From Streptoverticillium olivoreticuli subsp. olivoreticuli (GTDB lineage: Bacteria > Actinomycetota > Actinomycetes > Streptomycetales > Streptomycetaceae), in contig NZ_CP031455.1 of NCBI RefSeq assembly GCF_003391135.1, positions 496,001 through 560,000 on the forward strand: a stretch of 64,000 bases of DNA. The letters run 5' to 3'. This document shows positions 8,670 through 19,018 of this stretch, piece after piece. Every line of letters begins with the position of its first letter. Positions within the stretch are counted from its first letter, which is position 1. The notes under the pieces are model-generated. The model saw only the letters and a list, made by a program, of their open reading frames with translations. It ran no database searches and was not told the origin of the DNA. A program made the position numbers and the translations under genes.

Positions 8670-11600
8670 ATGTTGGAGGAACCCGACCGTCGCCTTTCCC
8701 GGGACCCCGTGGCAATCGTGGGCATGGCCGGGATGTTCCCCAAGGCCCCTGACCTCCGCGCGTTCTGGGGCAACATCGTGGCGGGCCGTGACTGCACCGA
8801 GGAGGTTCCCTCCGCCTGGTGGGAGCTGGAGGACCACTACGACCCCGACCCCTTCGCTCCCGACAGGACGTACGGTCGGCGCGGTGGCTTCCTCACCCCG
8901 GTGAGGTTCGACCCGATGGAGTTCGGCCTGCCGCCGAAGTCTCTCGACTCCACCGGGCTCGTGCAGTTGCTGAGTCTTGTGGTGGCGCGCGAGGTGCTGC
9001 GCGACGGTGCGCGAGGTCGCGACGGCTGGTACGACCCGCGCCGTACGGGCGTGGTGCTGGGCGTGTGCGGCACCAACACCACGCTCATGCCGCTCGCGGC
9101 CCGGCTGCTCGCGCCCCTTCTGGTCAAGGCGATGCGGGCCCGCGGCACCGCTGAGGAGGATGCGCGGCAGGCCGCGTGCGATTACGTGCGGGAGCTTCCG
9201 CCGTGGACGGAGGACTCGTTCCCCGGGATCCTGGGGAACGTCGTCTCCGGACGGGTCGCCAACCGCCTGGACCTGCGGGCGGCCAACCACACCGTCGACG
9301 CCGCCTGCGCCAGTTCGCTGGCTGCCGTCCGGGCCGCGGTCGACGAACTGGTCTGCCGCCGCGCCGACTTGATGATCACCGGCGGCTGTGATGCCGACAA
9401 CTCCATCATCTCGTTCATGTGCTTCAGCAAGACACCGGCGTTGTCCTTCAGTGGCCGGGTGCGTCCCTTCGACGCCGAGGCCGACGGCACGCTGATCGGC
9501 GAGGGCATCGGGATGCTGGCGCTCAAGAGGCTGGCCGACGCCCGGCACGACGGGGATCGCGTCTACGCGGTGCTGCGCGGGCTCGGAAGTTCGAGTGACG
9601 GCGTGGCCAAGAGCATCTACGCGCCCAGCAAGGACGGCCAGTTGACGGCGCTCCGGCGTGCGTACGACGACGCCGGGTGCCCGCCGGACTCGGTGGAGCT
9701 GGTGGAGGCGCACGGCACGGGCACCCCCACCGGCGATGAGGTGGAGGTCACGGCGCTCAACGAGATCATGGGCGTGCCCGGGGACAGCCGGCACGTGGCC
9801 GTGGGCAGCATCAAGTCGCAGATGGGCCACGCTAAGGCAGCGGCGGGTGCGGCAGGACTGATCAAGGCGGCGCTGGCCCTGCACCACAAGGTGCTGCCGC
9901 CCACCATCAATGTGGCATCACCCGCGCCGGCCGTCACTCCGCACGGTGCCGTCTACGTCAACACCACTGCCCGGCCGTGGGTGCGCGACCCCGGCCGCTC
10001 GGTGCGGCGCGCGGGCGTGTCCGCCTTCGGGTTCGGCGGGGTGAACTACCACGCCGTGCTGGAGGAACACCACGCCGGCATACCGCAGGAGCGCGTGCTG
10101 CACCCCGTGCCGCGGGCCTGTCTGTGGCACGCCCCGGACCCCAGGGAGCTGCTGTCGCTCCTCGAAGCCGGCACGGAGCCCGCCGAGGGCAGCGGTGTAC
10201 CCCCGGAGCACGCCCGGCTGGGATTCATCGCGGCGGACGAGGAGCACCGGGAGCGCCTACTGGCCACCGCGATCGAGCGGCTCCGCACGGGCGGCGCGCA
10301 GGAGGAGTCGTGGGAGCTCCCCGAAGACGTGCATTACCGCCGTACGGCGCTGCCGGCCGGTACCAAGGTGGCGGCGCTGTTCACAGGGCAGGGCAACCAG
10401 TACCCGGAGATGGGGCTGCGGGCGCTGCTGGCGGTACCGCCCCTGCGTGCGGCCTTCGACGAGGCCAACGCCCTGTCCCCGCCCGGGGATACGCTGGCCC
10501 GTACGGTGTTCCCGCCCCCGGGCGACAAGGACACCGCCCACGCGGCCCGCGAGCGGCTGAACCGTACCTCCTATGCCCAGCCGGCCATCGGGGCCCTGGC
10601 GGTCGGGCAGTACCGGTTCCTGCGGGAGCTGGGGTTCGCCCCGGACGGCGTCCTGGGGCACAGTTTCGGTGAGCTGACGGCGCTGTGGGCGGCCGGCGCG
10701 CTGGACGACGACGCGTTCCGGACCCTGGCACGGGCCCGGGGGCGGGCGATGGAGGAACGGCCGGAGGCGGGGTCGGACCCGGGGGCGATGGCCGTCGTCC
10801 GGGCTGCGGACGAAACGGTCGCCGGCATTCTGGCAGCCCACCCGGAGTTGTCGGTGTGTCATCGGAACGCCCCCGACGAGCAGGTCGTGGGCGGTCGCAC
10901 CGATGCCGTCGAACGCTTCGTGACCCACTGCCTGCGGGAGGGCGTCCCGGCGAAGCGGCTGCCGGTGGCCGCCGCGTTCCACACGCCGCTCGTCGAGCAC
11001 GCGACCCGCCCGTTCACCGACGCCTGTGCGCAGGTGGACTTCGCCGCACCCGAGGTGCCCGTGTTCGCCGGTGCGGCGGGTGCGCGCTACGGGCAGGGAC
11101 CGGAGGCAGACCGGCTCACCCTGGTCGGACAGCTGCTGCGGCCGGTGGACTTCGCCGAGCGCTTGCGGCAGATGCGGGCCGACGGCTTCGGGGTCTTCGT
11201 CGAGTTCGGGCCCGGCAGCACGCTGACCCGCCTGGTGAAGCGCACGCTCGGCGCCGACGCGGTGGTGGCGGTCCCCTGCGACCGGGGCGAGAACGGCCCC
11301 GACAGCGCCGCCGTGCTCAAGGAGGCGGCCCTGCGCCTGGCCGTGCTGGGACTGCCGGTCGTCGGCATCAACCGGTACGACGCCCCGGCGCCTGAGGAAT
11401 GCCCGGCCCCGTCGGCAGTAGCCAGGCTGCTGGAGGGGCCGAACTTCGCGCTCAAGGCCCGCCAGGAGCGGTTCCGGCAAGGGGAGAGCCGGGCCGGCGC
11501 GCCCGCCGCCGAGCTGCTCATATCCCCAGCCGACGGCGTGCCGGCCCCCGCGGGGAACGGCCCGGACCCGCTGGCCCGAGCCGCCGCCGACCACCTCGCC

Positions 11601-14600
11601 GCCCACGTCCGCTACCTCGACGGGCAGTTGGCGACCCAGCGGGAGCTGGTGGAGCTGCTGCGCTCCCGGACGAGCAACGGGCAGGGCCCCGACGCGGCCC
11701 TGGCCGCGGCGGTGGGCGCGATCACCGAGCACAGCCTGGCCGTGGGCGAGGCCCACACCCGGGCGGGCGAGGTGGTGGCCGAGCTGCTGGGCGGAACGGG
11801 CGCGGCAGCAGGGGCGCCACCCGTACGGCCGATGACGAACGGCCAGGCGGATGCCGCCCCCGCCCCCGGCGCGGTACCGGTCCCCGGCGCACCGCCCCTT
11901 GTCACGGATACCGTGGATGCGACGAATGCTGCGGAACGGGCGCCTGCCGTCGACGGCAGGCCCGGCACGGGCCCGGAGGAGAACGAGCGGTCGGCCCTGG
12001 CCGCGCTGATGGCCGACGACAGGATGCTCCACCGCCCCGTCCAGGATCTCTCGGACATCGACCCGATGGAAGTGGAGCAGGCCCTTCGCCAGATCGTCGC
12101 GGACAAGACCGGTTACGACGTCGGCATGCTGGAACCGGACATGTACATCCAGGAGGACCTGGGCATCGACTCCCTCAAACAGGTGGAGATCGGTGCCGAG
12201 GTATGGCGCCGGTACCCGGTGATCAAACGCGAGGAGCTCTTCCGCTTCAGCGAGGCCCGTACGGTCGGCGACCTCAGCACGATGCTCAAGGAGTTGTTCA
12301 GCTCCCCGCGGTCCGGCCTGCGGCACACCGGCGGAGTGCCGCTCGGCCGGGCGTACGTCTCGCTGCGGACCCTGCCGCCCGTGGACGTCCTCACCGGCGT
12401 CCACCACGAACAGCCGCGCGCCCTGATGCTCGACGACGGCGGCGAACTCTGCGCCGCCCTCGGGCAAGCCCTGACCGGCCGCGGCTGGAGCGTGCTGCGC
12501 CTGACCGTGCCCGGCGTGCCCGCCGGCGGCCCGGACACCCAGCCACTGGACAGCTGGTCGGACGGTGAGCTGCGCGACCGCGTCGCCGAGGCCCTCAGCA
12601 AGGCATCCCGCATCGACCTGTGCCTGCTGCCGCTGAGCCGCTCACGCATCACGAACACCGACGAGGCTGTCGGCCGACTGACCCACGGCCTCCTGTTCGC
12701 CAAGCGCGCCAGGGCGCTGCTGCTGGACACCGCACGGACGGGCCGCCGGGCGGCGTTCGTCACGGTGACGCAGCTCGACGGGTTCTCGGGGTACGCAGGC
12801 GCAGGCAGAGAGCCCGTGGCCGCACTCGCCGGAGGTCTCGCGGGCCTGATCAAGTCCTTCGCCCTGGAGGCGTCCCCGGTCTTCTGCCGTGCACTCGACC
12901 TCGCCCCGGACATGCCGCCGGACGCGGCAGGAGAGGCACTGCTGGAGGAGATCGCGGACGTGGCCACCGACGTACTGGAGGTGGGCCGGGACGGACAGCA
13001 CCGGCGCACTCCGACCCTGTCGGACGCCCCGCAGCGGCTCCTGCCGCACGCCCCCGGCGGCCCGCCCCGTCTCACTGAGGACGACACGCTGCTGGTCACG
13101 GGCGGCGCGAACGGCATCACGGCGTGGTGCCTGGAGGCCCTGGCAGAGGACCACCGGTGCGGGTACGTGCTCATGGGCCGACGGCCCGGGGAGGACGACG
13201 GTGTCCGGTCGGCGCTGGAGGCGCTGCGCTCGCGCGGCGTCCAAGCCGACTACGTCAGCGCCGACGTGCGGGACGCCACCGCCGTACGGGCGGCACTGGC
13301 ACCGCATGCGGACCGCATCACGGGCGTGCTGCACGCGGCCGGTGTGCTGGGTGACCGGCCACTGGCCGAGATGACGGCCGAGTCCGCGGCACCAGTGATC
13401 GCAACGAAGCTCTCCGGCCTGCAGCATGTGCTCGACGCCCTCGGCCCGGAGCGGCTGCGGCACCTGGTGGTGTTCGCCTCGGTGGCGGGCCTGTGGGGCA
13501 ACGTACGGCAGGCCGACTACGCCCTCGCCAGCGAGGCCATGGTCCGCCACGTCTGCGCGACGCAGGCGGCGTACCCGGCTCTGCGGGTGACCCCCGTCGT
13601 CTGGGGGCCGTGGGAGGGCGGCATGGCCGAGGGCGTGCACCGGCTGTTCACCGAGGCCGGCGTGCCCGTGCTCTCCCGCGAGGCCGGGACGGCTTACTTC
13701 CGCGGCCTGATGGGACCGGAGCACCCGGCCGGCGAGGTGACCGTGGTGGGCCCCGTGGCTCCTTGGCTGCGCAGGACCGACAGCCTGCCCGCGAAGGGGC
13801 TGACCGCCGTGCGCTCGCTCACGGGCCTGGAGGACGAGCCGATGCTGCGCGACCACCGCGTGGCGGGCCATCCATTGATGCCGATGACCGGTCTGCTCGG
13901 AGCGGTCCTGCACACCGTGGAGCGTGCCCGGGGCAGCGGCCTGCCGGTCGTACGGTGCCAGAACCTCCGCATCGCTCGCGGCCTGTACTTGGACGGCCAT
14001 CACCCGCGAGCCGTGGGCCTCCACCTGGTGCCGGACGAACAGGGCGACACCGTCCGGGTCCGGATGCATCACGCGGACGGGAACGAGGGCCAGACGCACT
14101 TCGAGGCCCTCATGGTGTGTGCCGAGGAGCCCGGGGAAGCACCGCGCCTCGACCTCCCCCGCTACGAGCCCACCGGCACACCCCACCCCTGCTACACGGA
14201 ACGGACCATCTTCCATGGGCCGTCCCTGGCCGGGTTGCGGGACGTCCTCGACGAGGACGCGGAACGTCTCGTGCTGTCCGCGCGGCTGCGCGACCCGGCG
14301 TTCGCCTCCGGGGCGTATGCCGGACAGCTGTTCAGCCCCGCGCTCTCCGACCTCCTGCTGCAGGGAGCCGCGCTGGTCACCCACGGAATCAAGGGCTGCG
14401 GCGGAATCCCGGTGAGCGCCGAGCGCGTCGACCTGTACGCACCCCTGCCCGACGACGAGTCGTTCGTGGTCGTCGCCGAGGCCGGCAGGACGTCCGTGCT
14501 GGACACGTACTGCACCGTCACCGCGTGCGAACCCGGCGGCCGGGTCCTGCAGAAGTGGACCGGACTGCGGATGCTGGACGTGAACGAGGTCCAGGCGGTC

Positions 14601-14666
14601 CGCCTGCTCACCACCTACATCTCCACCTCCACTCCGGCGGCGCCCGGCCGTACGGGAACCGGGTGA
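8670..14666 (+). CDS. PUFA-synthase-like type I polyketide synthase, KS-AT-ACP-KR-DH
   Basis: A 1998-aa iterative megasynthase of the PfaA/secondary-lipid-synthase type. Domains in order: ketosynthase (about 10-470) with active C213 in DAACASSL, EAHGTGTPTGDE and GHAKAAAGAAG; acyltransferase (about 570-880) with S665 in GHSFG; a long Ala/Pro linker; one ACP with S1168 in LGIDSLKQVEIG; ketoreductase (about 1470-1700) starting LLVTGGANGIT; and a hot-dog dehydratase with H1729 in DHRVAGHPLMP. Marine PUFA synthases carry 5-9 tandem ACPs; this has one. It is followed 10 bp later by the dehydratase subunit gene and then by the reductase gene, so the three form one complex that builds a reduced or partly unsaturated acyl chain. 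No phosphopantetheinyl transferase is nearby. Confidence 0.9.
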   Translation: MLEEPDRRLSRDPVAIVGMAGMFPKAPDLRAFWGNIVAGRDCTEEVPSAWWELEDHYDPDPFAPDRTYGRRGGFLTPVRFDPMEFGLPPKSLDSTGLVQLLSLVVAREVLRDGARGRDGWYDPRRTGVVLGVCGTNTTLMPLAARLLAPLLVKAMRARGTAEEDARQAACDYVRELPPWTEDSFPGILGNVVSGRVANRLDLRAANHTVDAACASSLAAVRAAVDELVCRRADLMITGGCDADNSIISFMCFSKTPALSFSGRVRPFDAEADGTLIGEGIGMLALKRLADARHDGDRVYAVLRGLGSSSDGVAKSIYAPSKDGQLTALRRAYDDAGCPPDSVELVEAHGTGTPTGDEVEVTALNEIMGVPGDSRHVAVGSIKSQMGHAKAAAGAAGLIKAALALHHKVLPPTINVASPAPAVTPHGAVYVNTTARPWVRDPGRSVRRAGVSAFGFGGVNYHAVLEEHHAGIPQERVLHPVPRACLWHAPDPRELLSLLEAGTEPAEGSGVPPEHARLGFIAADEEHRERLLATAIERLRTGGAQEESWELPEDVHYRRTALPAGTKVAALFTGQGNQYPEMGLRALLAVPPLRAAFDEANALSPPGDTLARTVFPPPGDKDTAHAARERLNRTSYAQPAIGALAVGQYRFLRELGFAPDGVLGHSFGELTALWAAGALDDDAFRTLARARGRAMEERPEAGSDPGAMAVVRAADETVAGILAAHPELSVCHRNAPDEQVVGGRTDAVERFVTHCLREGVPAKRLPVAAAFHTPLVEHATRPFTDACAQVDFAAPEVPVFAGAAGARYGQGPEADRLTLVGQLLRPVDFAERLRQMRADGFGVFVEFGPGSTLTRLVKRTLGADAVVAVPCDRGENGPDSAAVLKEAALRLAVLGLPVVGINRYDAPAPEECPAPSAVARLLEGPNFALKARQERFRQGESRAGAPAAELLISPADGVPAPAGNGPDPLARAAADHLAAHVRYLDGQLATQRELVELLRSRTSNGQGPDAALAAAVGAITEHSLAVGEAHTRAGEVVAELLGGTGAAAGAPPVRPMTNGQADAAPAPGAVPVPGAPPLVTDTVDATNAAERAPAVDGRPGTGPEENERSALAALMADDRMLHRPVQDLSDIDPMEVEQALRQIVADKTGYDVGMLEPDMYIQEDLGIDSLKQVEIGAEVWRRYPVIKREELFRFSEARTVGDLSTMLKELFSSPRSGLRHTGGVPLGRAYVSLRTLPPVDVLTGVHHEQPRALMLDDGGELCAALGQALTGRGWSVLRLTVPGVPAGGPDTQPLDSWSDGELRDRVAEALSKASRIDLCLLPLSRSRITNTDEAVGRLTHGLLFAKRARALLLDTARTGRRAAFVTVTQLDGFSGYAGAGREPVAALAGGLAGLIKSFALEASPVFCRALDLAPDMPPDAAGEALLEEIADVATDVLEVGRDGQHRRTPTLSDAPQRLLPHAPGGPPRLTEDDTLLVTGGANGITAWCLEALAEDHRCGYVLMGRRPGEDDGVRSALEALRSRGVQADYVSADVRDATAVRAALAPHADRITGVLHAAGVLGDRPLAEMTAESAAPVIATKLSGLQHVLDALGPERLRHLVVFASVAGLWGNVRQADYALASEAMVRHVCATQAAYPALRVTPVVWGPWEGGMAEGVHRLFTEAGVPVLSREAGTAYFRGLMGPEHPAGEVTVVGPVAPWLRRTDSLPAKGLTAVRSLTGLEDEPMLRDHRVAGHPLMPMTGLLGAVLHTVERARGSGLPVVRCQNLRIARGLYLDGHHPRAVGLHLVPDEQGDTVRVRMHHADGNEGQTHFEALMVCAEEPGEAPRLDLPRYEPTGTPHPCYTERTIFHGPSLAGLRDVLDEDAERLVLSARLRDPAFASGAYAGQLFSPALSDLLLQGAALVTHGIKGCGGIPVSAERVDLYAPLPDDESFVVVAEAGRTSVLDTYCTVTACEPGGRVLQKWTGLRMLDVNEVQAVRLLTTYISTSTPAAPGRTGTG

Positions 14667-14676
14667 GGCAGCCGTC

Positions 14677-17160
14677 ATGGACGAACTCGGCTTCGAGGGC
14701 ACGCCCGTGGGCCGCGTGCCCGAGCCCATCACCCCTGCCACGCCCGCGTACACCGGTACACCGGCACCCGAACCGGACGGGCGGGTCAGCGGCGACTTCG
14801 TGGCCCCGGACGCCCTCGCCGTACGCATGGCGCAGCAGGTGCAGCGGGCGCACGCGGCCGTCGTGGAAGCCCATCGGGCGATCAGCGCCTGGCAGGTGCG
14901 ACGCGTGGCCTCTCCCGCGCCGTACACCGCGCCCCGGGAGCCGGCACCGGAGGAGGCACCGCCCCGGGCCGCTCTCCCGCCTGCGGTGCCCCGGCAGGCA
15001 CCGAAGCACCCCGCGCCGCCGTCACAGGTCCGCGGCGGCCTGGATCTCGGCCGCGTCCTGAGCGACCTGAAGGCGGAGCGGACGGCCAACGCGAACAGCA
15101 GCGCACGGAGTTCGGAACCCGTGGCCCCTCCTCACGCCGCCCTCACCCCGTCCCCCTCCGACTGGTCCCGCCTCGGCGGACCGGCCGTCGTCATGCGGGC
15201 GGCGGCGGCGCGGCTGCGCGAGGCCGGGCCCCTGACGTCCGGGCACGTGGAGGTCACCTGGCACAGGCTGCCGCCCTCCGGTCCGATGCCCCTGCGCGCG
15301 TTGTGCCGCCCCGGCTGGAACGGCAGCCCGGCACATTGCGACGTACGTGACGGGGACAACCGCACGCTCCTGACCGTGTCCGCCGGCGCGGTGAGCGGCG
15401 GCCCGGTGGACCAGACCGACGTCCCCTGCCACCCACGGGAGTTCAAGCCACCGGCCCATACGCCCGTAAGCCGGCTGTCGGCCGGTGACCTCGACGCGCT
15501 GGCACGCGGTGAGGTGGCGGCGGTCCTCGGCAGTTCCTTCGGCCAGCAGCACGTGGCGCCGGAGCTCCGGCCCGCACCGTGGCCCGAACGGCTGCTGGAG
15601 GAGGTGGGCGGGATCGCGCCGAGCGGCGGACGCTGGGGGCAAGGACTAATGACCGCCACCACCCTGCCGACCGGTGACTGGGACACCTGGCCCTTCCTGC
15701 TGGAGGCCGTCACCGAGACGCTGCGGGTGTATCTCTTCCACCGGGGCGTCCATCTGTGCCTGCCGGGAGCACACGCGGTCCCCCTGCCGGGCGGCACGGC
15801 CCACGTGGAGCTGCTCGGCCCGTTCGGCGGACCGCTGGGACTGCGAGCGGAGGTCACCCGCGCGGGCTGGATCCCGCGCCCCTTCGTGACCGCCGACGCG
15901 GAAGTCACGTCCGCGGACGGAGAGGTGGTGGCCCGGCTGCGGGACGTGGGCGTGGCGCTGTACGGCAGGCCCGAGCTCGACCCCCGGCTCCACATCGACG
16001 ACGCGGACATCCGGCTGACCTCCGGCGGCAGCCCGGCGTACTTCACCGAACTGCACATGGCACACGCGTCCGAGGGGGACATGGCGCTGCTGGCCGCCGC
16101 GAGTGGGAAGTACGACGCCTCACTGTGCCCGGTACGCCCTCGCCTGCCCAGGGGCGACTTCCTGATGATCGACCGTGCTGTGGAGGTGGCGGAGGGAACG
16201 GCGTCGGACCGGACCGGTGCGTGCGGGGTCACCGAGTACGACATGCCGCACGCCCCGTGGTACTGCCGGGAGAACGGAACGCGGTCGGTACCGGCGCTGG
16301 CGCTGATGGAGATCTCGCTGCAACCGGCGGGCCTGCTGAGCGCCATTGCCCTGGGAGTGGCGCTCCAGCATCCCGACGAGCCCTACGTGTGCCGCAACCT
16401 CAACGGCAAGGCGACGCTACTGCGCGACGCCGACCCCCGCGGCACGACCGTCACCCAACGCATCACCGTCCTGTCGGTCACCGACCTGCCCGGTGCGACG
16501 CTGCACCGCTACCGCTTTGAACTGAGCACCGGCGGCGAGGTGTTCTACGCGGGCGAGGCGCTGCACGGCTACCTCACCCAAGGGGTGCTGGATCTCCAGC
16601 AAGGCATGGACAAAGGCCGTTGCGTCCCGCCGTGGCTGGACCGGCAGGAGGCGACGCCGGCCGGGCTGCGCCGACTGGACGCGCGGGGCGACGCACGGCT
16701 GGGCACCGGACGGCTGGCGCTGCTGGAGGACCTGGTCCTGGTGCCCGGCGGTGGTGAACACGGGGCGGGGTACGCGCTGTGCACCAAACCGGTGCGCCCG
16801 GACGACTGGTACTTCGACCACCACTTCTTCCGCGACCCGGTGATGCCGGGCTCGGCCGGCGTGCAGATGCTGTTCCAGGCGGTGCACGCGTTCGCGCTGC
16901 ACACCGGGCTCATCGACGACCTGCCGGACCCGGAGCTCGGGCTGGTCGCCGGGGAGCGGCTGAGCTGGAACTACGGCGCGCAGATCCTGCGTGAGCACCA
17001 ACAGGTCCGCGGTGAGGTGCACATCCGCAAGGTGACCCGGAAGCGGGACCGGCTGCTGATCCGCGCGGACGGCAGCGTGTGGCGCGACGACCTGCGGATC
17101 TACCAGGTGCGGAACATCGTCCTCGGAAACCGGTCGACGGACCGCAAGGGCGGTGCCTGA
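14677..17160 (+). CDS. PfaC-like dehydratase subunit (FabA-type hot-dog domains, no KS/CLF)
   Basis: An 827-aa partner of the megasynthase. After a Pro/Ala-rich N-terminus it shows tandem FabA-like dehydratase modules: ALMEISLQPAGLLSA preceded by EYDMPHAPWYC (about residues 520-560), and the C-terminal catalytic motif FRDPVMPGSAGVQM at about 717. In PUFA synthases these DH domains sit at the C-terminus of PfaC behind a KS and a chain-length factor; both of those are absent here, giving a stripped-down version. GAGG lies 8 nt before the ATG. The stop overlaps the start of the next gene by one base (TGATG). Confidence 0.85.
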   Translation: MDELGFEGTPVGRVPEPITPATPAYTGTPAPEPDGRVSGDFVAPDALAVRMAQQVQRAHAAVVEAHRAISAWQVRRVASPAPYTAPREPAPEEAPPRAALPPAVPRQAPKHPAPPSQVRGGLDLGRVLSDLKAERTANANSSARSSEPVAPPHAALTPSPSDWSRLGGPAVVMRAAAARLREAGPLTSGHVEVTWHRLPPSGPMPLRALCRPGWNGSPAHCDVRDGDNRTLLTVSAGAVSGGPVDQTDVPCHPREFKPPAHTPVSRLSAGDLDALARGEVAAVLGSSFGQQHVAPELRPAPWPERLLEEVGGIAPSGGRWGQGLMTATTLPTGDWDTWPFLLEAVTETLRVYLFHRGVHLCLPGAHAVPLPGGTAHVELLGPFGGPLGLRAEVTRAGWIPRPFVTADAEVTSADGEVVARLRDVGVALYGRPELDPRLHIDDADIRLTSGGSPAYFTELHMAHASEGDMALLAAASGKYDASLCPVRPRLPRGDFLMIDRAVEVAEGTASDRTGACGVTEYDMPHAPWYCRENGTRSVPALALMEISLQPAGLLSAIALGVALQHPDEPYVCRNLNGKATLLRDADPRGTTVTQRITVLSVTDLPGATLHRYRFELSTGGEVFYAGEALHGYLTQGVLDLQQGMDKGRCVPPWLDRQEATPAGLRRLDARGDARLGTGRLALLEDLVLVPGGGEHGAGYALCTKPVRPDDWYFDHHFFRDPVMPGSAGVQMLFQAVHAFALHTGLIDDLPDPELGLVAGERLSWNYGAQILREHQQVRGEVHIRKVTRKRDRLLIRADGSVWRDDLRIYQVRNIVLGNRSTDRKGGA

Positions 17161-18716
17161 TGGACCGCACGACTGACGTGCACAGCGACCCGGAGGGCGT
17201 GTACCGGGTGCTGTCGTCGCTGGAGGTGCCCTGCCACCTGGTGCGCAGCGGGGGCAGGTTGGGCATGTGCCATGTGCCGCCGCGGGGAGCGGAGGTGCTG
17301 GCCACCGCGGGAGCGATGCCGCCCGAGCGGCTCGGCTCCCCCGGCTTCCTGCGCCGGCACGGCGTGCGCCTGCCGTACATGGCGGGGGCCATGGCCGGGG
17401 GTATCGCCGGTACTCGTCTGGTGGCCGCCCTGTCCCGGGCCGGCGCTCTCGCGGCGTTCGGCGCGGCGGGACTGCCGGAGGCGCGGATCGACGCGGCGCT
17501 GGGCGAGCTGGCGCGGGAGCTGGGCGACGGGCCGTACGCGTGCAACCTCATCCACAGCCCGGCGGTACCGCACCTGGAACGGATCGTGGTGGACCTGTGC
17601 CTGCGACACCGGGTGCGGTGCGTGGAGGCGTCGGCGTTCATCCAGCTCACGCCGGAGCTGGTGCGCTACCGCCTCACCGGGCTGCGGCGCGACCGGATGG
17701 GCGGGGTGTGCGCGGAGCACCGCGTCATCGGCAAGGTGTCCCGGGAGGAGACGGCGGAGATGTTCCTGCGGCCGGCGCCGCAGACGCTGGTCCGCGCGCT
17801 CCGGGAGCAGGGGCGGGTGACCGCCGAGCAGGCAGAGCTGGCCCGTGCGGTGCCGATGGCCGACGCTGTCACGGTCGAGTCCGACTCGGGAGGCCACACG
17901 GACCGCAGGCCGCTGGCCGTGCTGTTGCCCGCGCTGGCAAGGGTGCGTACGCGGGTCGCGCGAGAGTACGGTGACGAGGTGCCGCCGGTGCACCTGGGGG
18001 CGGCCGGCGGTATCGGCTCGCCGCACGCGGTGGCGGGGGCCTTCGCCCTCGGCGCCGACTACGTGGTCACCGGCTCCGTGAACCAGGCCGCGGTGGAGGC
18101 GGACACGGCGGCGGCGGTCAAGCGGCTGCTGGCAGAAGCGGGGATCGCCGACTGCGTCATGGCCCCTGCCGCCGACATGTTCGAACAGGGCATCCAGGTG
18201 CAGGTGTTGGGGCGCGGCACAATGTTTCCCGCCCGGGCCGGCCTTCTGTATCGCCTCTACCACGAGCACGGCGGCCTCGACGAGTTGCCGGACGCCGAGC
18301 GGCGGCGCCTGGAGGAGCGTGTGCTGCGCCGATCGCTGGACCGGACGTGGGAGGAGACGGCCGCCTACCTGAGGGAGCACCATCCGGACTGGCTGGCCCG
18401 GGCCGAGCACGATCCGAAGCACCGTATGGCCCTGGTGTTCCGCTGGTACCTCGGCATGACCTCCCGGTGGGCCGCCACCGGTGCACCGGACCGCGCAGGG
18501 GACTGGCAGGTCTGGTGCGGCCCGGCAATGGGAGCGTTCAACGCCTGGACCACCGGCACGGCCCTGGCGGCGCCCGCCTGCCGCGAGGTCGCGGTGGTGA
18601 TGGGGCACCTGATGCGCGGAGCCGCCTACCAGACGCGGACCGGCCACCTGCGGGCCACCGGCGTCCGCATTCCGGCGGCCGTTACCGAGTACCGACTGCC
18701 CGCGGCACCCGCCTGA
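17160..18716 (+). CDS. pfaD: PfaD-family enoyl reductase
   Basis: A 518-aa FMN-dependent reductase of the PfaD/2-nitropropane-dioxygenase TIM-barrel family, which reduces enoyl intermediates in trans for PUFA-type synthases. Visible marks are MAGGIAGTRLVAALSRAG near residue 80, ESDSGGHTDRRPL (flavin region), GAAGGIGSPHAVAGAFALGA and DYVVTGSVNQAA. I start at the ATG overlapping the previous stop (TGATG) rather than at 17079, because this gives coupling and removes an unconserved 27-residue extension. Its presence argues that the chain made is at least partly saturated. Confidence 0.9.
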   Translation: MDRTTDVHSDPEGVYRVLSSLEVPCHLVRSGGRLGMCHVPPRGAEVLATAGAMPPERLGSPGFLRRHGVRLPYMAGAMAGGIAGTRLVAALSRAGALAAFGAAGLPEARIDAALGELARELGDGPYACNLIHSPAVPHLERIVVDLCLRHRVRCVEASAFIQLTPELVRYRLTGLRRDRMGGVCAEHRVIGKVSREETAEMFLRPAPQTLVRALREQGRVTAEQAELARAVPMADAVTVESDSGGHTDRRPLAVLLPALARVRTRVAREYGDEVPPVHLGAAGGIGSPHAVAGAFALGADYVVTGSVNQAAVEADTAAAVKRLLAEAGIADCVMAPAADMFEQGIQVQVLGRGTMFPARAGLLYRLYHEHGGLDELPDAERRRLEERVLRRSLDRTWEETAAYLREHHPDWLARAEHDPKHRMALVFRWYLGMTSRWAATGAPDRAGDWQVWCGPAMGAFNAWTTGTALAAPACREVAVVMGHLMRGAAYQTRTGHLRATGVRIPAAVTEYRLPAAPA

Positions 18717-19018
18717 GCGCGAACAGTTCGCACGAAGAGCGGTCCGAGCTCCCGATTGTCCAGAACCGCAGCCGGAACTGTTCGGGTCGGTACAGACAGC
18801 GGACGGCAGGGACCGCTGCGGGGCCCAGCCTGCGTCTGCGCTTCATTTCGCCGCCAGAGACCGGGACTTGCGCGTTCTCAAGCGCCAAGTCCGAGCACCT
18901 CATATGCGCTGGCTGAGCAGCCAGGTGTATTGAGTCGTGATCCAGTCTGCGGGATTCACCCTCGCAACAAAGGCTGGTCACACGGTCAACGGTCAGTCGC
19001 GATGGATGCGCATGCCGG
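18717..19018. terminator. Convergent gap with a possible transcription terminator
   Basis: Between the end of the synthase operon and the MarR gene there is a hairpin, GGACTTGCGC at 18864-18873 pairing with GCGCCAAGTCC at 18882-18892 with one bulge. A wider inverted repeat GAACAGTTC (18721-18729) / GAACTGTTC (18775-18783) lies nearer the stop. No gene seen. The terminator role is inferred only from position. Confidence 0.35.

Noticed and set aside
10257..12467. 736-codon open frame on the minus strand
   Set aside because: It is exactly antisense to the KS-AT-ACP part of the megasynthase; long open antisense frames are a GC-bias artefact in Streptomyces. No domain recognised.
12642..15089. 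815-codon open frame on the minus strand
   Set aside because: Antisense to the KR-DH region and the start of the next gene, low complexity, no homology.
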